Origin: JBDTCO01 sp039923495
Lineage (GTDB): Bacteria; Myxococcota_A; Polyangia; Palsa-1104
Assembly (NCBI GenBank): GCA_039923495.1
Contig: JBDTCO010000126.1
Coordinates: forward strand, 1 to 10,469
Direction of reading: 5' to 3'
Length of the DNA stretch: 10,469 bases
A program made the translations under genes and the position numbers. Below the pieces are notes generated by a model that did no database searches, was not told where the DNA came from, and saw only the letters and a program-made list of their open reading frames with translations. Shown piece by piece: positions 1-10,469 of this stretch (positions within the stretch are counted from its first letter, which is position 1; each line of letters begins with the position of its first letter).

Positions 1-142
1 CGCGCACCGAGCCCGCGAGCTGGATCGCCCCGCCCGCGCGCAGGATCTGCTCGGTGAGCGTGGTCTTGCCCGCGTCGGGGTGGGAGATGATCGCGAACGT
101 GCGACGACGGGCGATCTCGGCGCCGAGCTGCTGGGGGTCCAT
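1..142 (-). CDS. prfC: Peptide chain release factor 3, N-terminal fragment (runs off window)
   Basis: RF3 is a cytoplasmic translational GTPase that removes RF1/RF2 from the ribosome after peptide release. Only the first 47 codons are present. After a short leader, residues 12-44 contain RRRTFAIISHPDAGKTTLTE and then GGAIQLAG. The G1/P-loop is HPDAGKTT (residues 21-28). The wording ISHPDAGKTTLTE followed by GGAIQLAG is typical of RF3; from family knowledge, EF-G usually has AHIDAGKTTTTE and LepA AHIDHGKSTL. The ATG at 142 gives the usual short RF3 N-terminus, but no Shine-Dalgarno sequence is visible; an inverted repeat lies there instead (143-162). The gene follows the small exported-protein gene on the same strand after 48 bp, so cotranscription is possible, though no functional link is apparent. 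The family call is secure; the rest of the gene is outside the window. Confidence 0.93.
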   Translation of the reverse strand, partial: MDPQQLGAEIARRRTFAIISHPDAGKTTLTEQILRAGGAIQLAGSVR

Positions 143-162
143 GGGGCGGGTAGACTAGCCCC
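143..162 (-). repeat. Inverted repeat directly in front of the prfC start codon
   Basis: GGGGC (143-147) and GCCCC (158-162) are perfect complements. The 10 bases between them contain TAG-A-CTA (151-157), which could extend the pairing with a GGG bulge. On the prfC message the repeat ends immediately before the ATG, in the place where a Shine-Dalgarno sequence would normally lie. It might affect initiation. In DNA this GC-rich, a 5-bp arm can easily be chance. Confidence 0.3.
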
Positions 163-178
163 GGATCACGAGCGGCGG

Positions 179-193
179 TAGCGCCCAGCGCTA
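179..193 (-). terminator. Hairpin at the stop codon of the exported-protein gene (terminator-like, no U tract)
   Basis: On the minus strand the sequence TAGCGC-TGG-GCGCTA forms a perfect 6-bp stem with a 3-nt loop, and the first TAG is the stop codon of the 191-691 gene. No T-rich tract follows, so it is not a classical intrinsic terminator. It could protect the 3' end of the message, attenuate read-through into prfC, or be coincidental. Confidence 0.3.
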
Positions 194-691
194 ATTCGAA
201 CTCTCGGGCTCGTACGTCGTGACGTTGAAATCAGCGAGCTGCATGGTTGCATCGACGACGACCTTCTCGCGCGCGCCACCATCGGGCCACACCGACGTCG
301 CGTAGGCCACGAGGCGACGATCCGCCGAGGGGATCTCTGCGCGCGTCCCGATCTTCATTCGTGCACCGCCGAGGTCGACGGTGGTCAGCCACGCATGCGG
401 CGTCTCCACGTTCAGCCTGCGCAACCACGCCTTTCCCTCGCCGGTCGCAGAGAACGTGCTGTCGATGACGGCCGAGAGCAGCGTGTGACTGGGCTCCGAG
501 TAGACGCGCACGCCCTCCGTGATGAGCACGCCCGGGGAGACGTAGACGATGGTTCCGCCTCTTGCGCCGAGCGCACCTGATACATGCAAGAGCTCCGGCG
601 TCGAAGGCGCTGATGTGGCGGTGCTCGTCTTCGTGGCGGCCGAAGCCGAGGCGGCGAGCGTGAGGGTCACGATGCTGGTGAGGAGTCGCAT
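191..691 (-). CDS. Small exported protein of unknown function
   Basis: I do not recognise this 166-residue protein. It begins with a good Sec signal peptide, MRLLTSIVTLTLAASASA: Arg2, a hydrophobic core, then an ASASA-A cleavage site near residue 18. The mature protein should therefore be periplasmic or secreted. It has no cysteine, so it is not a lipoprotein and has no disulphides, and no further membrane segment. A Ser/Thr/Ala-rich linker (about residues 19-31) leads into a compact region of about 130 residues with alternating hydrophobic, Gly and Thr positions suggesting beta structure, ending in EPESSN. The ATG at 691 is chosen because GGAGG lies 8 nt upstream and the signal peptide starts exactly there; an upstream in-frame ATG at 748 would add 19 residues that spoil the signal. 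It sits 48 bp before prfC and 123 bp after glgB, on the same strand. Nothing in the sequence ties it to glucan metabolism. Confidence 0.8.
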   Translation of the reverse strand: MRLLTSIVTLTLAASASAATKTSTATSAPSTPELLHVSGALGARGGTIVYVSPGVLITEGVRVYSEPSHTLLSAVIDSTFSATGEGKAWLRRLNVETPHAWLTTVDLGGARMKIGTRAEIPSADRRLVAYATSVWPDGGAREKVVVDATMQLADFNVTTYEPESSN

Positions 692-699
692 GACTGGAG

Positions 700-704
700 C
701 CTCC
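700..704 (-). promoter_or_regulatory. Ribosome binding site fixing the start of the exported-protein gene
   Basis: The minus strand reads GGAGG, then 8 nt (ctccagtc), then ATG at 691. This strong Shine-Dalgarno match at ideal spacing decides the start at 691 over the upstream in-frame ATG at 748. Confidence 0.8.
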
Positions 705-720
705 AAAAACTGGAATCCCA

Positions 721-748
721 CCGATAACACGGCATCGAACCTAGACAA
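721..748 (-). promoter_or_regulatory. Candidate sigma70-type promoter for the exported-protein gene
   Basis: On the minus strand TTGTCT (748-743, 4 of 6 matches to TTGACA) is followed after 16 nt by TATCGG (726-721, 3 of 6 to TATAAT). Initiation near 714 would give a leader of about 23 nt containing the GGAGG site. The match is weak and rests on consensus comparison only. Confidence 0.22.
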
Positions 749-750
749 AA

Positions 751-814
751 GTTCCTGTGAGGGCCACGCGAGACGAGCACGTCTTCAGGTTCCGATCGCC
801 GGGTTCCTGTGGCC

Positions 815-815
<1 letters not shown>
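751..815 (-). terminator. Possible terminator or repeat cluster after glgB
   Basis: GGGCCAC (761-767) and GTGGCCC (809-815) are perfect inverted arms around a 41-nt loop that holds a second small hairpin, AGACG-AGCA-CGTCT (771-784). A short TTTT follows about ten bases past the outer stem on the minus strand (750-747). A 9-bp direct repeat GTTCCTGTG (751-759 and 803-811) overlaps both arms. The outer arm touches the glgB stop codon. The long loop and offset T run make this a weak terminator candidate. Confidence 0.25.
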
Positions 816-6462
<5,647 letters not shown>

Positions 6463-6467
6463 GGGGC

Positions 6468-8477
6468 TCAGCGCCTCTCGATGCGGAAGATGTGTGCAGG
6501 CTCGTCGTTGGGATCGAGGGCCACGTAGTTGTCCTGTCCCCACTCGTAGTGCTGCCCCGACAGGAGATCGTTCACGGTGTAGCGCTCGCCCGGTTGCACG
6601 CCGACGACCTCCGGCGCGACATAGCAGCGCCCGTGGTGCTCCGCGATCGGATCGAGGTTCACCACGACGAGGATCACGTTACTCTTGTCGGCGTTCGAGC
6701 GCGCATAGGCGAGGATGTGCTCCGACTCCGTCCAGACGAACTCGATGGGCACGAGCCGGTGCAGCGCGGGGTTCTCGCGACGGATGGTGTTGATCCGCGC
6801 GATGAACGCCTTGAGGTTGCCCGGCGCGTCGTAGTCGCGGAACTTGAGCTCGTACTTCTCGGAGTGCAGATACTCCTCGCTGTCGGGCAAGGCTGCGCCT
6901 TCATTGAGCTCGTACCCCGAGTACACGCCATAGCTCGGCGACAGCGTGGCCGCGAGCACGAACCTTTGCTTGAACGCCGCGGGCGAGCTCGTCTGCAGCA
7001 TCTTCGGCAAGATGTCCGGCGTGTTCACCCAGAAGTTCGGGCGGTAGAAGTCGTTCATCTCGCCGACGAGCTCGGTCATGTACTCGACGATCTCGTACTT
7101 CGTCGTGCGCCACGTGAAGTACGTGTACGACTGCGAGAAGCCCACCTTGCCGAGGGCGCGCATCATCTTCGGCCGCGTGAACGCCTCGGCGAGGAACAGC
7201 ACGTTCGGGTCCTGCGCCTGCAGCTCCGCGATGAGCCGCTCCCAGACGTAGAGCGGCTTCGTGTGCGGGTTGTCGACGCGGAACACCGTCACGCCGTGCT
7301 CGAGCCAGAAGCGCAGCACGTCACCGAGCGCGACGATGAGCGCCTCCACGTCGGGCGTGTCGAAGTTGACGGAGTAGACGTCCTGGTACTCCTTCGGCGG
7401 GTTCTCCGCGTACTTGATCGAGCCGTCCGGACGACGGAAGAACCAGTCCGGATGCTGCGTCACCCAAGGGTGATCGGGCGCGCACTGGATCGCGAAGTCG
7501 AGCGCGATCTCGAGCTTGAGGCGCCTGGCCGTCGCGACGAACGCGTCGAAGTCGGCGATCGTGCCGAGCCTCGGGTCGATCGCGTCGTGGCCCCCCTCGA
7601 CGCTGCCGATGGCCCACGGGGAGCCGGGCTCGCCGGGCTCCGACGTGAGGCTGTTGTTGCGGCCCTTGCGATTGACCTTGCCGATGGGATGAATCGGCGG
7701 GAGGTAGACGATGTCGAAGCCGAGGTCCGCGATCTCGGGGAGGCGCTTGGCCGCCGACCTGAACGTGCCGTGCTCGCCCTTCTTCTCGCCCTGCGAGCGC
7801 GGGAACAGCTCGTACCAGGCCGAGAACGCCGCGAGCTCGCGGTCCACATAGAGCGGGAACGCCGCGGAGCGCTCGATGTCGGGGCGGTCGCCGACGCGCG
7901 CCATCAGCTCCACGAGCGCTGCCTCGGAGGCGATGGTCACGGCCGCCGCGTCGTCGGGCGCGAGCTGCATGAGCGTGGCGTAGCGACGGAGCTCGGCGGC
8001 CTCGTCCCTGCGCCCGGCCTGGCTCAGAGCCTCGGCGGTGCGCGTGACGAGCTCGTGCCCCTCGAGCCGATCCGATTTCACGTCGCGCTTCGCCGCGACC
8101 TTCTTGCCGAGGTCGCGGAGCCACGAGCCGTAGTGATCGGTGTACGCCTCGATCTCGAAGTGGTGCATGCCCACGACGTCGAGCGCGATCTGCGCGCGCC
8201 AGCGATCCTGCGTCGCTGCCGACAGCGGGATGCCGTGCTCCAGCATCGGGCGCATCGGGACCTCGCGGATCGTGCCGGCCGGATCGGTGAGCCGCAACAG
8301 CGCGCGCAGGCTCGCGTGACCGTCGCGAAAGATGTCGGCCTCGACGGTGAGCGTGTCGCCGACGATGCGCTTGGCGGCGTGACGTCCGCCCTCCACCGTC
8401 GGCGTCACGCGCTCGATGAGGGCAGGACCTTTTTTCGGAAGGGTCGGTTTCGGAGACGGGGCTGCGGTGGCGTGCAC
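6468..8477 (-). CDS. glgE: Alpha-1,4-glucan:maltose-1-phosphate maltosyltransferase (GH13_3)
   Basis: GlgE transfers maltose from alpha-maltose-1-phosphate to the non-reducing end of alpha-1,4-glucan, the committed polymerisation step of the pathway. The 669-residue protein has the usual architecture: an N-terminal beta domain (about 18-115, beginning IERVTPTVEGG), a helical insert (about 125-200), the GH13 barrel (about 215-560) and a C-terminal beta domain. Recognisable motifs are YLPPIHPIG, KYAENPPKEYQD, FRVDNPHTKP (nucleophile Asp402), LAEAFTRP (acid/base Glu431) and WVNTPDIL (Asp488). These three sit exactly eight above D394, E423 and D480, recalled for Streptomyces coelicolor GlgE, which separates it from a generic alpha-amylase. 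The start is GTG at 8477: an in-frame TAG lies five codons upstream, and no other usual start codon occurs before the conserved IERV. No Shine-Dalgarno sequence is visible. It is the first gene of the operon, divergent from malQ. Confidence 0.96.
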   Translation of the reverse strand: MHATAAPSPKPTLPKKGPALIERVTPTVEGGRHAAKRIVGDTLTVEADIFRDGHASLRALLRLTDPAGTIREVPMRPMLEHGIPLSAATQDRWRAQIALDVVGMHHFEIEAYTDHYGSWLRDLGKKVAAKRDVKSDRLEGHELVTRTAEALSQAGRRDEAAELRRYATLMQLAPDDAAAVTIASEAALVELMARVGDRPDIERSAAFPLYVDRELAAFSAWYELFPRSQGEKKGEHGTFRSAAKRLPEIADLGFDIVYLPPIHPIGKVNRKGRNNSLTSEPGEPGSPWAIGSVEGGHDAIDPRLGTIADFDAFVATARRLKLEIALDFAIQCAPDHPWVTQHPDWFFRRPDGSIKYAENPPKEYQDVYSVNFDTPDVEALIVALGDVLRFWLEHGVTVFRVDNPHTKPLYVWERLIAELQAQDPNVLFLAEAFTRPKMMRALGKVGFSQSYTYFTWRTTKYEIVEYMTELVGEMNDFYRPNFWVNTPDILPKMLQTSSPAAFKQRFVLAATLSPSYGVYSGYELNEGAALPDSEEYLHSEKYELKFRDYDAPGNLKAFIARINTIRRENPALHRLVPIEFVWTESEHILAYARSNADKSNVILVVVNLDPIAEHHGRCYVAPEVVGVQPGERYTVNDLLSGQHYEWGQDNYVALDPNDEPAHIFRIERR

Positions 8478-8486
8478 GGGGCTTCG

Positions 8487-8514
8487 ATGCTACAGACGGA
8501 CAAGGCGTTGTCCA
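8487..8514 (-). promoter_or_regulatory. Candidate sigma70-type promoter of the glgE operon
   Basis: On the minus strand TGGACA (8514-8509, 5 of 6 matches to TTGACA) is followed after 16 nt by TAGCAT (8492-8487, 4 of 6 to TATAAT). Initiation about 7 nt later would fall near 8480, only a few bases before the GTG at 8477, so the message would be almost leaderless. This fits the missing Shine-Dalgarno sequence. The -35 element lies mostly within the inverted repeat 8498-8513. It is a consensus match only, untested. Confidence 0.35.
8498..8513. promoter_or_regulatory. Operator-like inverted repeat in the glgE-malQ divergent gap
   Basis: GGACAA-GGCG-TTGTCC is a perfect 6-bp inverted repeat with a 4-bp centre. 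It lies 20 bp from the glgE start and 15 bp from the malQ start (8529), central in the 51-bp divergent gap, and overlaps the candidate -35 element of glgE. The shape suits binding of a dimeric repressor or activator to DNA. No regulator gene is in the window, so the partner is unknown. If malQ started at 8487 instead, the repeat would be inside its coding region. Confidence 0.4.
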
Positions 8515-8520
8515 CACCCC

Positions 8521-8525
8521 AGGAA
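8521..8525 (+). promoter_or_regulatory. Probable ribosome binding site for malQ
   Basis: AGGAA precedes the ATG at 8529 with 3 nt between (cca). The spacing is short but it is the best site available, and it favours 8529 over the in-frame ATG at 8487, which has only GGGG about 5 nt upstream. Confidence 0.45.
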
Positions 8526-8528
8526 CCA

Positions 8529-10298
8529 ATGTCTGCGTCTTCTCTTCAACAGGATACCGTCGCTGACGCGCTGCGTGTGCTCGGCGTCGAGCGGCTCGTG
8601 CTCGCCATTCACGATCCATGTTTCCCAGCCGGCACCGATGATGTCGGCGTGGGCACACCGTACAGCGCGGCCGGCCGCGAACTCTTCCGCTACGCGCGGC
8701 GGCTCGGCTTCAACGGCGTGCAGCTCGGACCGCAGGGCGACACCACGCCCACGAACCCGTCTCCCTACGACGCGACGCTGTTCTCGCGCGCGACGATCTC
8801 GGTGGCGCTGCCGCCGTGCGCAGACGAGCCGCCGGCGCCGCACCCCGAGCGCGCCGACTACGCCGACGCGTGGCCCCGGCAGCGCGCGCGGCTCCTCGCC
8901 GAGTTCGCTCTCGCCGACGTCGAGGAGCCCAACGCGTGGGCCGCACGACAAGGCCCGTGGCTCGAGCGCGAAGCTCGCTACGACGCGCTGACCGAGCGCT
9001 TCGGCACCGACGACTGGCGCACGTGGCCGTACGAGGCGAACGTCGAGCGCTCGGCTCGCTTCGTGTTTGCGCAGTGGCTGTGGGCCAAGCAGCACGACCA
9101 GCTGCGCGCGCTCTGTGGCGAGCTCGGCCTGCGACTGTGGGGTGACCTCGCCGTCGGTGTGTCGCACCGTGACGTGTGGTCGATGCAGCCGCTCTTTCTC
9201 GCCGGCTATCGCATGGGCGCGCCGCCGAGCCGCACGACGCCGGAGGGTCAGCCGTGGAACTTCCCGGTGCTCGATCCGGCGCAGCACGACGCGGCGGCGG
9301 GCGAGCTCGTCGAGGCGCGCATCACGAAGATGCTCGACGAGTACGACGGCATCCGCATCGATCATCCGCACGGGCTCATCGATCCGTGGGTCTATCGCAC
9401 CGACCAGATCGACGGGCCCGCCGACGCGTTCGTGGCGGTGCGCGCAGGCGGTCGCCTCTTCTCGTCGCCCGATCACGTGGATCACCCGCAGCTCGCGCCG
9501 TTCTCCGTCGCCAGGCCCGACCAGATCGATCGCACGCGCGATCGCTGGCACGATGGGTGGGTCAAGGAGATGGACGACGCGCAGGTCACTCGCTACGCGA
9601 TGCTCTTCGACCGCGTGATCGCGCGCGTGAAGGCAGCGGGCAAGCGCGTGGAGGATCAGCTCTGCGAGGTGCTCTCGACGTGGCCGTACCCGCTGCGGCG
9701 CGTGATGGAGCGCCACGGCCTCGGCCGCCTCGTCGTCACGCAGAAGGCCAAGCTCGACGACCCCAGCGACGTGTATCGCACCGAGAACGCGCACGCGGCC
9801 GACTGGGTGATGGTGGGCAACCACGACACCGCGCCCGTGTGGAAAGTCGTGAGCGAGTGGCACGGCACCGAGGCGGGCCGCGCACGCGCGCGCTATCTCG
9901 CCGAGACGCTCGAGCCGGAGCAGGGCCGTCGCGACGCGTACGCCGAGATCCTGTGCCGCTCGTCATCGCACCTGTGCACGGCGATGTTCGCGGCGCTGTT
10001 CGCGTGCGAGGCAACGAGCGTCTCGATCTTCTTCGCCGACCTGTTCGGCATGACCGCCAGCTACAACGTGCCCGGCACCGTCTCGAAGGAGAACTGGTCG
10101 CTGCGCCTGCACCCGGAGTACGCGGAGAACTACGTGCGGTTGCTCGCGAACGAGGCCGGTCCGCTCGCGCTCGACCTCCCGCTCGCGCTGCGCCTCGCGC
10201 TCCACGCCCGCGGCATCGACGACAGCGACCTCGCGCACCGCCTCGAGGCGCTGAGCCCGCACGCGCGGACGTGGGCCGCCGAGCTGTCCCACCCGTAG
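8529..10298 (+). CDS. malQ: 4-alpha-glucanotransferase (GH77, MalQ-like, divergent motifs)
   Basis: GH77 amylomaltases move alpha-1,4-glucan segments between chains, linking maltose and maltodextrins to longer polymers in the cytoplasm. The 589-residue product shows the family order. An early LGPQGDTTPTNPSPYDATLFS (66-86) is the counterpart of the usual LPLGPT/SPY segment. LRLWGDLAVGVS (201-212) precedes the nucleophile Asp278 in DGIRIDHPHG; the probable acid/base is Glu375 (RVEDQL); Asp433 is in GNHDTAPVW. A late FFADLFGMTASYN plus VPGTVSKENWSLRL (501-527) corresponds to the GH77 ARMNxPGT..NWxWR signature and is the best evidence against TreY. Textbook motifs DHFRGF and EDLG are altered, so substrate preference may differ. 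Start 8529 has AGGAA upstream; the ATG at 8487 would add 14 poorly conserved-looking residues. The open frame extending far upstream only mirrors glgE. The gene is divergent from the GlgE operon, which supports a joint role in glucan turnover. Confidence 0.87.
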   Translation: MSASSLQQDTVADALRVLGVERLVLAIHDPCFPAGTDDVGVGTPYSAAGRELFRYARRLGFNGVQLGPQGDTTPTNPSPYDATLFSRATISVALPPCADEPPAPHPERADYADAWPRQRARLLAEFALADVEEPNAWAARQGPWLEREARYDALTERFGTDDWRTWPYEANVERSARFVFAQWLWAKQHDQLRALCGELGLRLWGDLAVGVSHRDVWSMQPLFLAGYRMGAPPSRTTPEGQPWNFPVLDPAQHDAAAGELVEARITKMLDEYDGIRIDHPHGLIDPWVYRTDQIDGPADAFVAVRAGGRLFSSPDHVDHPQLAPFSVARPDQIDRTRDRWHDGWVKEMDDAQVTRYAMLFDRVIARVKAAGKRVEDQLCEVLSTWPYPLRRVMERHGLGRLVVTQKAKLDDPSDVYRTENAHAADWVMVGNHDTAPVWKVVSEWHGTEAGRARARYLAETLEPEQGRRDAYAEILCRSSSHLCTAMFAALFACEATSVSIFFADLFGMTASYNVPGTVSKENWSLRLHPEYAENYVRLLANEAGPLALDLPLALRLALHARGIDDSDLAHRLEALSPHARTWAAELSHP

Positions 10299-10343
10299 CG
10301 CAGCGCTCGACGATCACGCTCGACCTGCGGTAAGAGAAGCGCC

Positions 10344-10469
10344 ATGGGACGCATCTTCGAGACTCGCAAGCACACGATGTTCGCGCGCTGGAACAAGATG
10401 GCGAAGGCGTTCACGCGTGTCAGCAAGGACATCGCCATCGCGGTGAAGTCCGGCGGCGGGAGCCCCGAC
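10344..10469 (+). CDS. yebC: YebC/PmpR/TACO1-family protein, N-terminal fragment (runs off window)
   Basis: The first 42 codons are present. The start MGRIFETRKHTMFARWNKMA, followed by KAFTRVSKDIAIAVKSGGG, is the conserved N-terminal domain of the YebC/TACO1 family (compare the usual MGRxFExRK....ARWDKMAKxFT..GKxIxxAVKxGG). Members have been described as DNA-binding transcription factors (PmpR) and more recently as ribosome-associated translation factors. Which role applies here cannot be told from a fragment. The ATG at 10344 follows AGAGAAG with 4 nt between, a weak ribosome binding site. It lies 45 bp after the malQ stop on the same strand, so read-through cotranscription with malQ is possible. 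The intervening 45 bp hold no convincing terminator. Confidence 0.88.
   Translation, partial: MGRIFETRKHTMFARWNKMAKAFTRVSKDIAIAVKSGGGSPD

Noticed and set aside
6463..6543. Upstream start of treS-pep2 at 6543
   Set aside because: It would add 27 residues read out of frame inside glgE; the ATG at 6462 sits 5 nt after the glgE stop and gives the usual TreS N-terminus.
6492..8528. Plus-strand open frame opposite glgE, continuous with malQ and giving an apparent 1268-residue protein
   Set aside because: It mirrors glgE on the other strand, is extremely Arg/Val/Glu/His-rich and matches no family. High GC keeps such antisense frames free of stops. The real malQ begins near 8529.
8487..8528. malQ starting at the in-frame ATG at 8487
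   Set aside because: It has a weaker ribosome binding site, would place the dyad and the candidate glgE promoter in coding sequence, and adds residues with no GH77 character. It cannot be fully excluded.
10297..10324. Terminator between malQ and yebC (AGCGC-A-GCGCT, plus direct repeat CGCTCGAC at 10304-10311 and 10317-10324)
   Set aside because: A one-base loop is not a workable hairpin, there is no T tract, and the 8-bp direct repeat is short enough to be chance in this composition.

Overview
The window is very GC-rich and densely coding, with a strong G/C third-position preference. The four complete metabolic proteins and both flanking fragments read like genes of a high-GC Gram-negative bacterium. 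The start of the YebC-family protein and the style of the GH77 enzyme suggest a deltaproteobacterium or myxobacterium (Myxococcota/Polyangia). That assignment is an inference from protein style; no rRNA or other phylogenetic marker is present.

Layout. Positions 1-142 (minus strand) hold the first 47 codons of prfC, peptide chain release factor 3. Positions 191-691 (minus) encode a small exported protein of unknown function, with a clear Shine-Dalgarno sequence and a Sec signal peptide. Positions 815-8477 (minus) are one compact operon, transcribed glgE -> treS-pep2 -> glgB, with a 5-nt gap at the first junction and a 4-nt ATGA overlap at the second. On the plus strand, divergent from glgE across only 51 bp, is a GH77 4-alpha-glucanotransferase (malQ, 8529-10298). 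The window ends inside a YebC/PmpR/TACO1-family gene (10344 onward, plus). There is no gene-free stretch longer than about 125 bases.

How the genes work together. The operon encodes the core GlgE pathway of alpha-glucan synthesis. The TreS domain interconverts trehalose and maltose. The fused Pep2 (maltokinase) domain phosphorylates maltose to alpha-maltose-1-phosphate. GlgE adds maltosyl units from that donor to a growing alpha-1,4-glucan, and GlgB introduces alpha-1,6 branches. MalQ disproportionates alpha-1,4-glucans and can connect maltose and maltodextrins with the polymer. No glgC, glgA, glgP, treX or treYZ gene lies in the window. All four enzymes keep their expected catalytic carboxylates, so the pathway looks intact.

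Most interesting signals. (1) A perfect 6-bp inverted repeat, GGACAA-GGCG-TTGTCC (8498-8513), lies centrally in the 51-bp divergent gap and overlaps a candidate glgE promoter; it is a plausible shared operator. (2) glgE must start at a GTG with no visible ribosome binding site and may be translated from a nearly leaderless mRNA. (3) The GH77 enzyme carries a nucleophile motif that looks more like TreY than textbook MalQ. (4) The TreS-Pep2 fusion ends in a proline-rich, charged tail. I found no mobile element, CRISPR array, tRNA or rRNA. The pathway itself is known, and I do not claim a wholly new system.
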